From Luteipulveratus mongoliensis (GTDB lineage Bacteria; Actinomycetota; Actinomycetes; Actinomycetales; Dermatophilaceae): a stretch of 64,000 nt of DNA. The stretch is taken from NCBI RefSeq assembly GCF_001190945.1, contig NZ_CP011112.1, forward strand, positions 4,340,001 to 4,404,000, in the 5' to 3' direction. Position 1 is the first letter of the stretch. Each line of letters opens with the position of its first letter. Positions 8,918 to 17,277 of the stretch are shown here, piece after piece. The notes beneath the pieces were generated by a model that saw only the letters and a program-made list of their open reading frames with translations, was not told the DNA's origin and made no database searches. The position numbers and the translations under genes were made by a program.

Positions 8918-9199
8918 TCAGTGGTAGTCCACGATCTCGACGCCCTCAGGACCAGTGTCAGTCCAGGTGAAGCAGATGCGCCACTGATCATTGATCCGAA
9001 TGCTGTGCTGCCCACTTCGACCGCCCCTGAGCGCCTCCAAGCGATTGCCTGGCGGCACCCGAAGGTCCTCGAGCATCACCGCGGCGTCCAGAACGGCGAG
9101 CTTCCTCAACGCCACCCGAAGAATCCGTCGATCGAGCGATCTGACGCGTTCTCGCCTCCACAGCTGCTCGGTGTCTCGGTCTCCGAATGACCTGATCAC
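8918..9199 (-). CDS. higB: HigB-family toxin (RelE/ParE fold)
   Basis: Small basic toxin, expected to be a ribosome-dependent mRNA nuclease. The protein MIRSFGDRDTEQLWRRE... ends in the family signature HSIRINDQWRICFTWTDTGP followed by VEIVDYH. GTG 9199 is chosen because it gives the family-typical MIRSF start and lies six bases behind a TATGCT -10; an in-frame TTG at 9217 would put that -10 inside the gene. It is followed by higA and preceded by a large palindrome covering the promoter. Confidence 0.92.
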   Translation of the reverse strand: MIRSFGDRDTEQLWRRERVRSLDRRILRVALRKLAVLDAAVMLEDLRVPPGNRLEALRGGRSGQHSIRINDQWRICFTWTDTGPEGVEIVDYH

Positions 9200-9208
9200 C
9201 ACACGAGC

Positions 9209-9241
9209 ATAACGCAACGCGTCATGAACGCCACGCGTTAT
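9209..9241. promoter_or_regulatory. higBA operator palindrome overlapping the -10
   Basis: A 33-bp interrupted palindrome runs from ATAACGC to GCGTTAT. Its 14-base arms match at 11 positions around a TCATG centre, and it overlaps the TATGCT -10 (9206-9211) of higB. This is the expected site for HigA or HigBA autorepression. The palindrome is visible; the binding is inferred. Confidence 0.6.
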
Positions 9242-9286
9242 GGGGCGGCCTAGGTGTGCCGCGGCCGTACTGGATCGGTCGGGCCG

Positions 9287-9643
9287 TCAGGACGTACAGA
9301 GACAGAACGGGTGACCCGCGGGATCGAGGAAGACGCGGAAGGTCGTACCAGGCTGGTGCTCATGCTTGGTCGCGCCCAGCTCGATCACCGCCTTCTCACC
9401 GGCGTCGAGATCGTCAACGATCACGTCGAGGTGCATCTGCTGCGGCACCTCCTGACCGGGCCAGCGAGGCGGTGTGTAGTCCTCCACCGGCTGGAAGGAG
9501 ATGCACTGGCCGTAGTCGGCGCGGATGTCGGCCCAGTCCGGCGAGGACTCGACCTTCCAGTCCAGCATGGTGCCGTAGAACGTCGCGAGTGCGACCGGGT
9601 CGGAACAGTCGAGGACGATGCTAGGGAAGCGTGCGATAGCCAT
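9287..9643 (-). CDS. VOC-superfamily (glyoxalase-like) protein
   Basis: A 118-residue single VOC domain with two beta-alpha-beta-beta-beta units: IVLDCSDPVALATFYGTMLDW at residues 9-29 and the second half around MHLDVIVDDLDAGEKAVIELG, ending VFLDPAGHPFCLC. It resembles the actinobacterial glyoxalase-like families that bind or detoxify small molecules; function is not predictable. ATG 9643 fits a leaderless mRNA behind TACTGT; GTG 9652 is the alternative start. It has no obvious operon partner. Confidence 0.8.
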   Translation of the reverse strand: MAIARFPSIVLDCSDPVALATFYGTMLDWKVESSPDWADIRADYGQCISFQPVEDYTPPRWPGQEVPQQMHLDVIVDDLDAGEKAVIELGATKHEHQPGTTFRVFLDPAGHPFCLCTS

Positions 9644-9691
9644 GCGACGCACAGTACGACTGCTTCCGGACGATCCTCGTCCTGAAGGCTG

Positions 9692-10327
9692 TCAGGCGGT
9701 CGCGCCGATCCGTCGGGAGAGCTCGGCCACTCCCGGACCGTCGAGATCGTCCAGCGCGGTGGCCCGCCCGGATGACGCGACGAGCAGGGCCGACGCCGGA
9801 CCGGACACCAGAGCGCCGTCCCCGATAGACAGCTCCATGTCGTCCGCGACGAGCTTCAGGCCGGCCACGTGGTCCTTGGCTCCACCGAACGACGTGGGCG
9901 TCTTCACCTGGTAGCGCAACGCCTGCTCGACGGCTGGCAGCGGATAGTCGCCGGAGGCGCCGAGCGGCCGACGGATGTCCTCCCCATGGATGAACGCCTC
10001 CACCAGGCGCGTCTCCTTCGAAGCCGGCGGCGTCGACGTACGTCCTGCCACCGCGCGGAAGCGCTCCAAAGTCTCACCCGGCGTCGTACCGCGTTCTCGC
10101 GCAACGCCGTTCGCGTTCTGGCGGTCGAAGCTGAAGCGCGCACGTGCGAGATCCGTGACGAAGTTGACCCGCGTCGTCTTGGCCGTGTCGACCAGGTGAG
10201 CGACCACGTCATGCACGCTCCAGCCTGGACACAGCGAGGGCGCGTCCCACTGGCTGTCGTCGAGCGAGCCCAGGAAGTCGATCAACGCTTCCCGTTCGGC
10301 ATGCACCACCGACCAGATGTCCTTCAT
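9692..10327 (-). CDS. TIGR03083-family protein (DinB / maleylpyruvate isomerase N-terminal fold)
   Basis: A 211-residue four-helix-bundle protein of the actinobacterial TIGR03083 family. The DinB-like metal site is recognisable as CPGWSVHDVVAHLVD near residue 35 and RLVEAFIHGEDIRRPLG near 112. Mycothiol-dependent maleylpyruvate isomerase belongs here, so a mycothiol-dependent reaction is a reasonable guess. ATG 10327, giving MKDIWSVVHAE, is preferred over the longer open frame to 10372 because the fold begins there. Monocistronic. Confidence 0.8.
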   Translation of the reverse strand: MKDIWSVVHAEREALIDFLGSLDDSQWDAPSLCPGWSVHDVVAHLVDTAKTTRVNFVTDLARARFSFDRQNANGVARERGTTPGETLERFRAVAGRTSTPPASKETRLVEAFIHGEDIRRPLGASGDYPLPAVEQALRYQVKTPTSFGGAKDHVAGLKLVADDMELSIGDGALVSGPASALLVASSGRATALDDLDGPGVAELSRRIGATA

Positions 10328-10539
10328 TCTTGCCGCCCCGATCTCACGTCTCGCGCTGCGCTCGATGCGCACACCCTACGGGTCCCCGCGCACCCGCCGG
10401 CTGGCACGGTGGGCGAGCACAGCTCTGCCGATTGGTCCTCTCAAGAACCGGCCAATTGGCCTGTCTGCCAAGGCTGTCCAGCGCCTACGGTCGGAGACGA
10501 AGCCATCGCGCATCGTCGACCGCACATTGAAGGAGCCTC

Positions 10540-11460
10540 ATGCAAGCCATCACTGTCCGCGATCGCGACGCCGGTGTCGGCGGCCTGACGCTCGACGACA
10601 TGCCAGAGCCGCACCCCTCCGAGAACGACGTGATCGTGCGCGTCCACGCGGCGGGGTTCACGCCGGGCGAGCTGGACTGGCCCGGCACCTGGACCGACCG
10701 AGCCGGCCATGACCGTACGCCGAGCGTGCCCGGCCATGAGCTGTCCGGTGTGGTCACCGAGCTGGGTTACGGCACGACGGGTCTGACCGTCGGCCAGCGA
10801 GTCTTCGGGATGGCGGACTGGAGCCGCAACGGCTCCCTGGCGGAGTACGCGGCGGTCGAGGCCCGCAACCTCGCCCCGCTCCCGGCGGACATCGACCACA
10901 CGACGGCGGCAGCGCTGCCGATCTCCGGGCTCACCGCGTGGCAAGCGCTGTTCGACCATGCACATCTCGCGGTCGGCCAGACCGTCCTCATCCACGGAGC
11001 TGCCGGTGGCGTCGGCTCGATCGCCGTACAGCTCGCCCGCGACATCGGCGCTCAGGTCATCGGGACCGGCCGGGCCGGTGACCGTGACACCGCACTCGAG
11101 CTCGGCGTACACACGTTCGTCGACCTGCAAGTGGAGCGCTTGGAGGACGTCGGTGCCGTCGATGTGGTGTTCGACGTGATCGGCGGTGAGATTCTCGACC
11201 GGTCCACCGCGCTGGTCCGGGCGGGCGGCACCCTCGTCACGATCGCTCAGCCGGTCACCGCGCAGCCCGCGGACGGTCGGGCGATCTTCTTCGTCGTCGA
11301 GCCCGACCGTGCCCGTCTCGCCGACCTCGCCCAGAGGGTGCGCGACGGCCGGCTCAAGCCGATCGTCGGATCGGTCCGGCCGCTCGCCGCGGCCGCCGAC
11401 GCGTTCGCGCCCGCGCAGCGGGTCGCCGGCAAGACGATCATCCGCGTCGCCGAGGACTGA
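10540..11460 (+). CDS. NADP-dependent quinone oxidoreductase-like MDR protein
   Basis: A medium-chain dehydrogenase/reductase of the zinc-free quinone oxidoreductase type, 306 aa. The GroES-like catalytic part covers residues 1-120 (PSVPGHELSGVVTELG) and the Rossmann part contains LIHGAAGGVGSIAVQLA near 150. The zinc-binding Cys cluster of alcohol dehydrogenases is absent. It probably reduces quinones or enones with NADPH. AAGGAG lies just before ATG 10540. The upstream gene is divergent, with about 210 bp between them. Confidence 0.87.
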   Translation: MQAITVRDRDAGVGGLTLDDMPEPHPSENDVIVRVHAAGFTPGELDWPGTWTDRAGHDRTPSVPGHELSGVVTELGYGTTGLTVGQRVFGMADWSRNGSLAEYAAVEARNLAPLPADIDHTTAAALPISGLTAWQALFDHAHLAVGQTVLIHGAAGGVGSIAVQLARDIGAQVIGTGRAGDRDTALELGVHTFVDLQVERLEDVGAVDVVFDVIGGEILDRSTALVRAGGTLVTIAQPVTAQPADGRAIFFVVEPDRARLADLAQRVRDGRLKPIVGSVRPLAAAADAFAPAQRVAGKTIIRVAED

Positions 11461-11475
11461 TCCCAGGCCAGCCCG

Positions 11476-13233
11476 TCAGCCGGTGGCGGTCATCTTCTTG
11501 AGGCGGGTGTGCAGGCGGTCGACGCGGTGGGCGTTGCCGTGCAGCTTGATGTAGCGCTCCCCGTGGGCGACGAGAAGGGCGTCGTCGAGTCGGCGTACGG
11601 CGCCGGTCGGGTTGCGATAACCCATCCGCTGATCGATGACGGTGCTGTCCACCCCACGGATGGCTTCGGCCAGCTCGGACAGTGAGGTGATGCCGAGCTC
11701 GAGCACCAGGCCCGCGATCCACGCGTAGTGGTCGGGCCGGGACCAGCTGGCGTCGTCGTACTGACCTGCCAGGAATGCGGCGAGCTCGCGTGGGCTGATG
11801 CGCGGGTCGTCGTCGCCCCCGCTCACCTCGACGTCAGGCAGGCCGCTCTGCAGCCGTTCGCGGATGATGGAGAACTCCCGGTCGGCGAGCTCGAGCAGAC
11901 CGGCCGCGAGGGTGAAGCGGCGATCGAAGTCGGCGCGGTGCTCGTCGGGAACGATGCCCTTGTAGCGGATGTCGTGCTCGAACTCCGCCCACGCGTGCTG
12001 CAGCACCGTACGGACCTGGACCTGGACCGGCCGGTCGGCAATGGCGGAGTGAGTCAAGCGGTCTTCCTTGGACAGCTGGATCTGCAGGTGCCGGCTGACG
12101 TAGCCGAACGAGCCGCCCTTCGCCGTCTCCAGACCCATGTCGCGGTCACTCAGTACGACGGCTTCTGTGCCGAGCAGCTCGGCGACGGAAGCGACGTCGC
12201 TGTGCACGTAGGTGATGACGCGCAGCCCGATCACGTCACCGATGTCAGTCAACGGATCGGCATACAGCACAACGCCGTTCGCGGTTCGGCCAGCCTTCTC
12301 TGCGAACGAGGCGATGCTCTTGGCGCGGCCGGTGACATTGAGGTAGTTGAGCCCCGCGTCATCGAGGATGCCAGTGATGACCTCGACCGCCTCCTCCGCG
12401 GCGACGATCAGCTGGCGGTGGAGTGCGGCGTACTCCTGCGTGGCCCGGCGCACGATGTCGACGTGCTTCTCCACCTTCGGCGGCCGTGGCGAGGGCTTGA
12501 GATCGGCCGGCAGCGTGGGTGTCACGATGAAGCCCGTCTCGAAGTCGCCGTACGTCGTGACAGCGTCCGGCTGACGCTCACGGAAGAGCGCGACATACGC
12601 GCAGATCACGGCGTCGACCTGGTCCTCGGCACGACGCAGCTCAGACTTGCGCTTCGCTCTCTCGACGGAGGCGACCAGCTCGCGCCAGCCGTCGTACGAC
12701 ACGAGCTGGAGGGCAGGTCTGGCGGAGGCGAGGGACTCCAGAAGGCGCATCAGCACGAGGAGCTCGGCACGCAGCTGGTCGACCGAGCGGCCCTGCTTGT
12801 TCTTGTACTTCAACGTGCGGCCGAGGCGGAAGAGCGCGACGGTCGCCGGGTGCGGGTAGACCTCGATCGCACGCTTGGTCGCGCGGGACTCGGGGTTCAT
12901 GTCGAGGCCGAGGCGAGCGCACACGCGGGCGCCGCGGGTGGTCTCGCTCAGCGTCGGGTTCGAGGTGTTGGAGGGGTGCGCGCCCGCGTCGAAGCGAGCG
13001 AAGTCGCGGTTGAGCGCCTTCTCCGCAGGGCGACTGCCCTTCTCGTTCTTGACGATCAGCGGTGCGTCGACGCCGACGAGACAACCATCCGTGAGGTAGG
13101 GCGCGAGCGCGGCGGTGATCTCGGCGTCGGTGGTGACTGCTGAAAGCTGCTGCAGCACCCCGGCCTCATCGAGGACGGCGACCCCGGTCGGAGAGCTGTT
13201 GCCCCAGGCGAGGTCGAGGCCAACGAAATGCAT
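11476..13233 (-). CDS. DUF429 (RNase H-like) and RelA/SpoT-domain fusion protein
   Basis: A 585-residue two-part protein. Residues 1-230 match DUF429, a predicted RNase H-fold nuclease family: FVGLDLAWG at the N-terminus, GVDAPLIVKNEKGSRPAEK near 60, EVYPHPATVALF near 125, and AEDQVDAVICAYVAL near 205. Residues 260-460 match the RelA/SpoT (p)ppGpp synthetase fold: VTGRAKSIASFAEKA, DIGDVIGLRVITY, GSFGYVSRHLQIQ and QVRTVLQHAWAEFEHDIRYK. In the last block synthetases usually have E-x-Q-x-R-T, but here it is QVQVRT, so the usual Glu is Gln. A helical tail of about 120 residues follows. ATG 13233 gives MHFVGLDLAWG and is preferred to 13257. Function unknown. Confidence 0.78.
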   Translation of the reverse strand: MHFVGLDLAWGNSSPTGVAVLDEAGVLQQLSAVTTDAEITAALAPYLTDGCLVGVDAPLIVKNEKGSRPAEKALNRDFARFDAGAHPSNTSNPTLSETTRGARVCARLGLDMNPESRATKRAIEVYPHPATVALFRLGRTLKYKNKQGRSVDQLRAELLVLMRLLESLASARPALQLVSYDGWRELVASVERAKRKSELRRAEDQVDAVICAYVALFRERQPDAVTTYGDFETGFIVTPTLPADLKPSPRPPKVEKHVDIVRRATQEYAALHRQLIVAAEEAVEVITGILDDAGLNYLNVTGRAKSIASFAEKAGRTANGVVLYADPLTDIGDVIGLRVITYVHSDVASVAELLGTEAVVLSDRDMGLETAKGGSFGYVSRHLQIQLSKEDRLTHSAIADRPVQVQVRTVLQHAWAEFEHDIRYKGIVPDEHRADFDRRFTLAAGLLELADREFSIIRERLQSGLPDVEVSGGDDDPRISPRELAAFLAGQYDDASWSRPDHYAWIAGLVLELGITSLSELAEAIRGVDSTVIDQRMGYRNPTGAVRRLDDALLVAHGERYIKLHGNAHRVDRLHTRLKKMTATG

Positions 13234-13374
13234 AGGTGCAGCATGCCCCAGGAACACCCCGGCCCCGACCAGTCAGCACCACGACTCGCGGCAGCCGCCC
13301 TACCCGGTCTTGAGCTCGACGACGCCGCGTTGCGGAGAGATGGGTCAGTGCGCTGCACGCTAGCGTCGGGCTCG

Positions 13375-13593
13375 ATGATCCGTTTCGATCCACCCGCCCT
13401 GTTCGCAGCGCTCGACAGTGAACGAGAGCGCCGGGGCCTTACGTGGGCGCACGTGGCCACCGAGACGGGCGTTGCGGTGGCCACGATCAGGCGTACGCGC
13501 GACGGCGGTCGCTTCGAGCTCGACGGCGTGCTCGCGATGACCAACTGGCTCGGCCGCCCGATCGAGGACTTCACGCGAGAGATGCGGAACTAG
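13375..13593 (+). CDS. small XRE-like HTH protein
   Basis: A 72-residue protein beginning MIRFDPPALFAALDSER. It has a helix-turn-helix (LTWAHVATETGVAVATIRRT) at about residues 21-40, followed by a short helix ending in LGRPIEDFTREMRN. This is the layout of minimal XRE-type regulators. ATG 13375 lies eight bases behind a TAGCGT -10; the frame is open further upstream to 13228, but that part overlaps the neighbouring gene and has no family character. It is divergent from the DUF429-RelA/SpoT gene, 141 bp apart, so it may regulate it. Confidence 0.68.
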   Translation: MIRFDPPALFAALDSERERRGLTWAHVATETGVAVATIRRTRDGGRFELDGVLAMTNWLGRPIEDFTREMRN

Positions 13594-13642
13594 ACGTTGA
13601 AGCAGCGAGGTCCACATGCCCTTGCCAAGGGCAGCGCATCAG

Positions 13643-14479
13643 CTATTCGCCCGTTTCGACCGGGAGTGCGAGGTCTCGGCTCCAGGCACTCCAGCTGCCG
13701 GGATAGAGACGTCCGCGCCCCAGGCCCGCGTACTCCATCGCGAGCAGGTTGTGGCAAGCAGTCACCCCGGCGCCGCAGTAGCTGACGACGTCCGACGCAT
13801 CGTCAATCCCGGCTGCCAGGAAGGTCGCCCGAATATGCTCCGGCGGCTTGACCGCGCCGTCGTCATCCAGGTGCCCTCGGCACGGAACGTTGATCGCCCC
13901 GGGAATGTGACCGCGCCGCGGGTCGGCCTCGGGCACGCGCCCCAGAGAGGCGTCGACCTCGGGATCGTCACCGCGATAACGATTCGCGGGACGAGCGTCG
14001 ATCAGCTGAGGTCCGGTGCGGGCAACGTCCTCAGTGGTCAACAGCTGCTGCGCGGGCCACGGCCGGACCCGGAAGTCGGCGCGTTCTGGCTGGACGGATC
14101 CAGATTCCAATGAGCCGGGGTAGGCGGCCAAACCTCCCGACAGCACGGCCGCATCCAGGTCGAGCAACCGCAGCATCCACACGAGCCGCGACGCAATCAC
14201 GCCGCCCGCGTCGTCGTACGCGACCACCGGTCGTGAGCCATCGATGCCGGCGCGTCCCATGGCTTCGGCGAAGGCACCCGGCTCCGGGAACGGCTGACGT
14301 CCGGCCTTGTCGCTCGGGTCAGAGCTGAGGTCACCGTCGAGGTCGACAAAGACCGCTCCGGGTACGTGCCCGTCTTCATACGCTTCACGACCGGGCCGGT
14401 CCCAATACCACCGCGCGTCGACGAGTACGGCGTCTCCAAGGTGCTCCTCACACCACCGCCACGACACGAACGGCTCCAT
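13643..14479 (-). CDS. two-domain rhodanese-type sulfurtransferase
   Basis: A 278-residue thiosulfate/3-mercaptopyruvate sulfurtransferase with tandem rhodanese domains. The inactive N-terminal one covers residues 1-130 (VLVDARWYWDRPGREAYEDG), and the catalytic C-terminal one has active-site loop CGAGVTACHN near residue 240. The substrate-side consensus CRGHLDDDGAVKPPEHI is also seen. It moves sulfane sulfur to cyanide or thiols in the cytoplasm. Its start is 12 nt from the ychF stop and no separate promoter is evident, so the two are probably co-transcribed. Confidence 0.88.
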   Translation of the reverse strand: MEPFVSWRWCEEHLGDAVLVDARWYWDRPGREAYEDGHVPGAVFVDLDGDLSSDPSDKAGRQPFPEPGAFAEAMGRAGIDGSRPVVAYDDAGGVIASRLVWMLRLLDLDAAVLSGGLAAYPGSLESGSVQPERADFRVRPWPAQQLLTTEDVARTGPQLIDARPANRYRGDDPEVDASLGRVPEADPRRGHIPGAINVPCRGHLDDDGAVKPPEHIRATFLAAGIDDASDVVSYCGAGVTACHNLLAMEYAGLGRGRLYPGSWSAWSRDLALPVETGE

Positions 14480-14491
14480 GAGGCGGAGAGG

Positions 14492-15583
14492 TCAGACGTT
14501 GAAGCGGAACTCGACCACGTCGCCGTCCTGCATGACGTAGTCCTTGCCCTCCATGCGCGCCTTGCCCTTCGCACGCGCCTCGGCAACCGAGCCGGTGGCG
14601 ACGAGGTCCTCGAACGAGATGACCTCGGCCTTGATGAAGCCCTTCTGGAAGTCGGTGTGGATCACACCGGCCGCCTGGGGCGCAGTCCAGCCCTTGCCGA
14701 TCGTCCAGGCGCGCGACTCCTTGGGACCCGCGGTGAGATAGGTCTGCAGGCCGAGCGTGTGAAAACCCTTGTGCGCCAGCTGATCCAGGCCGCGCTCGGT
14801 GATCCCCACGGACTCCAAAAGCTCCGACGCGTCCTCGTCGTCGAGCTCGGCGACCTCGGACTCCAGCTTGGCGTTCAGGAAGATCGCGTCCGCCGGAGTC
14901 ACCAGCTCTTGCATGGATGCCTGAAACGCTTCGTCGGTGAGCTGGTCCTCGTCCACGTTGAAGACGTAGACGAACGGCTTGGTCGTCAGCAGGCCGAGCT
15001 GGCGGGTGTAGGTGGTGTCGATGTCCGTGTTGCCACCGGCAATCGCCGCAAACAGGGTCTCGCCGGCCTCCAGCACCGTCCGTGCCGCGAGCGCGGTGTC
15101 GAGGACCGCCTTGTCGGTCTTCTTGCCCTTGACCTCCTTCTCGATGCGCGGGATCGCGCTCTCGAGGGTCTGGAGGTCGGCCAGGATCAGTTCGGTGTTG
15201 ATGGTCTCCATGTCCGACTGCGGCGAGACCTTGCCGTCGACGTGGGTCACGTCGTCATCGACGAACGCGCGCACCACCTGGCAGATCGCGTCCGCCTCGC
15301 GGATGTTGGCCAGGAACTTGTTGCCGAGCCCCTCACCTTCCGACGCGCCCCGCACGATGCCGGCGATGTCGACGAACGACACCGTGGCCGGGAGGATCTT
15401 CTCCGAGCTGAAGATCTCGGCCAGCGTTGTGAGCCGGGGGTCGGGCAGCGGGACCACGCCGACATTGGGCTCGATGGTCGCGAACGGGTAGTTCGCGGCC
15501 AGCACGTTGTTCTTGGTCAGCGCGTTGAACATGGTGGACTTGCCGACGTTGGGCAGTCCGACGATTCCGATGGTGAGTGCCAC
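14492..15583 (-). CDS. ychF: redox-responsive ATPase/GTPase YchF (OLA1 family)
   Basis: A universal Obg-related P-loop NTPase, 363 aa, that binds ribosomes and prefers ATP. Visible parts are the P-loop GLPNVGKST at residues 9-17, switch II DIAGIVRGASEGEGLGNKFL near 68-87, the coiled-coil insertion, and the C-terminal TGS domain ending AGVIHTDFQKGF and MQDGDVVEFRFNV. GTG 15583 (MALTIGIVGLPN) is the family start; the frame runs open to 15706 but upstream residues are not conserved. A TACACT -10 lies nine bases ahead. It probably heads an operon with the sulfurtransferase. Confidence 0.95.
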   Translation of the reverse strand: MALTIGIVGLPNVGKSTMFNALTKNNVLAANYPFATIEPNVGVVPLPDPRLTTLAEIFSSEKILPATVSFVDIAGIVRGASEGEGLGNKFLANIREADAICQVVRAFVDDDVTHVDGKVSPQSDMETINTELILADLQTLESAIPRIEKEVKGKKTDKAVLDTALAARTVLEAGETLFAAIAGGNTDIDTTYTRQLGLLTTKPFVYVFNVDEDQLTDEAFQASMQELVTPADAIFLNAKLESEVAELDDEDASELLESVGITERGLDQLAHKGFHTLGLQTYLTAGPKESRAWTIGKGWTAPQAAGVIHTDFQKGFIKAEVISFEDLVATGSVAEARAKGKARMEGKDYVMQDGDVVEFRFNV

Positions 15584-15620
15584 GGGGACAAGAGTGTAGG
15601 TCGTCCGGGCGCCAGACCAC

Positions 15621-15647
15621 CCATCCGCGGATGCGGCGGCGACGAAC
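15621..15647 (+). promoter_or_regulatory. SigK-type promoter for the molybdopterin oxidoreductase
   Basis: CCATCC (15621-15626), a 15-base spacer, then ACGAAC (15642-15647). Mycobacterial SigK promoters are close to CCATCC then CCGAAT at similar spacing. The -10 ends seven bases before ATG 15655, which predicts a leaderless transcript. The same pair occurs before the fasciclin gene at 17208. Confidence 0.55.
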
Positions 15648-15654
15648 CCCCTGC

Positions 15655-17193
15655 ATGGCTCAACCCACACGCCGCCGCGCCGCCGCCTCAGGTGTCCTGG
15701 CCGCAATCGCAGGTACGACGGCCGGTCACCTCGTCGCGGCCCTCACCGAACCCGAGAGCTCCCCTGTCCTCGCCATCGGCTCAGCGGTCATCGACCGCAC
15801 GCCAACGCCCTTGAAGGACTGGGCAATTCGCAACCTCGGCACGATGGACAAGCCGGTTCTGCTGGGGTCCGTAGCGCTCGGCACGCTGGTCTTCGCGGTC
15901 GTCGCCGGACTGCTCGCACGCCGCAACCTCGCGCTCGGATCCGTCGCGCTCCTGGCCCTGGTCGGCGTCGCCGCGGCCGCCGCACTCAAGCGTCCCGCCG
16001 CGAACGGGATGTACGTGATCCCGTCGCTGATCGCGGGCGTCGTCGCCCTCGTGGTCCTCGTCCTGCTCCTGCCGGGGAGACCCAAGGTTCCAGGGTTAGG
16101 TGACCTCTCGGCGTACCCCTCTGGCATGGACACCCGCCGCGGATTCCTCGTCGGCTCCGGCACGGTGCTGGCCGCATCAGCCGGTGCCGCGGTGCTCGGT
16201 CAGAAGCTCGGCGCGACCGATCCGACCAAGGGCATCACGCTCCCCCGCCCGCGATCCGCCGCGCCGCCGCTGCCCCGCGGACTCGATGCGACGTACAAGG
16301 ACATCACGCCGCTGCGCACCCCGAACGGTGGGTTCTACCGCGTGGACACCGCGCTCGTCGTGCCCAAGGTCGACGCCGACTCCTGGAAGCTGCGCATTGA
16401 GGGCGACGTCCGCCACCCGTTCACGCTCAGCTACGACGACATCCGCAACATGCCGCTCATCGAGCGCAACATCACCATGACCTGCGTCAGCAACGAGGTC
16501 GGCGGCGAGTACGTCGGTGGCGCCCGCTGGCTGGGCGTCCGGGTCTCCGAGCTGTTGCGGATCGCGCAGGTCAAGGAACCGGATCGCCCCGACCGCCAGG
16601 TGCTCAGTCGCTCGACCGACGGCTTCACCGTCAGCACACCGCTCGGCGCGCTGATGGACGGTCGCGACGCGCTCCTCGCGATCGGGATGAACGGCGCGCC
16701 TCTGCCTCCGACCCACGGCTTCCCCGCGCGACTCGTGACCCCCGGGCTGTACGGCTTCGTCGGCTCCACCAAGTGGGTCACCAAGCTGACGGTCACGTCG
16801 TACGACGCCGCGAAAGCCTATTGGACACAACGGGACTGGGCGACTGACGCGCCTATCAAGCCCTCGGCGCGGATCGACACACCCAAGAGCCTCGCCCAGG
16901 TGCCCAAGGGTCGTACGACGATCGGCGGGATCGCCTGGGCCCAGCGCCGCGGCGTGGTGAAGGTCGAGGTCTCCGTCGACGAGAAGCCTTGGCAGGCCGC
17001 GCAGCTCGGGCCGGACGTCGGCGTCGACTACTGGCGCCAGTGGGCGATCCCTTGGGACTTCACCGCGTCCGGCCGGCATTCCATCCGCGCACGCGTCACC
17101 GATGGCAGCGGAGCGGTGCAGACCGACAAGCGCGCACGCGTGTTCCCCAGCGGCTCCTCGGGCATCCAGGAGGTCGTCGTCCTCGTGAAATGA
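15655..17193 (+). CDS. membrane-anchored molybdopterin-dependent oxidoreductase (sulfite oxidase/YedY-like)
   Basis: A 512-residue protein. Residues 1-150 carry about five hydrophobic helices (ASGVLAAIAGTTAGHLVAAL, VLLGSVALGTLVFAVVAGLL, VIPSLIAGVVALVVLVLLLP). A Tat-like DTRRGFLVGSGTVLAAS near 160 is followed by an extracytoplasmic molybdopterin domain, with Mo-ligand Cys in NITMTCVSNEVGGEYVG near residue 270 and a C-terminal dimerisation domain from about 410. It probably repairs or oxidises sulfur compounds, as YedY/MsrP does for methionine sulfoxide. Start 15655 is set by the SigK-type promoter. It opens the sigK-linked module. Confidence 0.88.
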   Translation: MAQPTRRRAAASGVLAAIAGTTAGHLVAALTEPESSPVLAIGSAVIDRTPTPLKDWAIRNLGTMDKPVLLGSVALGTLVFAVVAGLLARRNLALGSVALLALVGVAAAAALKRPAANGMYVIPSLIAGVVALVVLVLLLPGRPKVPGLGDLSAYPSGMDTRRGFLVGSGTVLAASAGAAVLGQKLGATDPTKGITLPRPRSAAPPLPRGLDATYKDITPLRTPNGGFYRVDTALVVPKVDADSWKLRIEGDVRHPFTLSYDDIRNMPLIERNITMTCVSNEVGGEYVGGARWLGVRVSELLRIAQVKEPDRPDRQVLSRSTDGFTVSTPLGALMDGRDALLAIGMNGAPLPPTHGFPARLVTPGLYGFVGSTKWVTKLTVTSYDAAKAYWTQRDWATDAPIKPSARIDTPKSLAQVPKGRTTIGGIAWAQRRGVVKVEVSVDEKPWQAAQLGPDVGVDYWRQWAIPWDFTASGRHSIRARVTDGSGAVQTDKRARVFPSGSSGIQEVVVLVK

Positions 17194-17207
17194 CCTCGCC
17201 TACGGAC

Positions 17208-17234
17208 CCATCCGGGGCCCCGTCGGCACCGAAC
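17208..17234 (+). promoter_or_regulatory. SigK-type promoter for the fasciclin gene
   Basis: CCATCC (17208-17213), a 15-base spacer, then CCGAAC (17229-17234), one base from the mycobacterial SigK pair CCATCC/CCGAAT as I recall it. The spacing equals that at 15621. An AAGGAG site follows at 17263-17268, before ATG 17278. Both boxes are seen directly; use by SigK is inferred from the adjacent sigma gene. Confidence 0.6.
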
Positions 17235-17277
17235 CACTGACAGCAACGAGACCCCCTCACTGAAGGAGCACATCATC

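Noticed and set aside
15577-15654. Longer N-terminus of the molybdopterin oxidoreductase
   Set aside because: The extra 26 codons overlap the ychF start and the SigK-type promoter. ATG 15655 directly follows that promoter and begins the membrane region.
14366-15814. A 482-codon plus-strand open frame
   Set aside because: It is antisense to ychF, whose P-loop and TGS domain are unmistakable.
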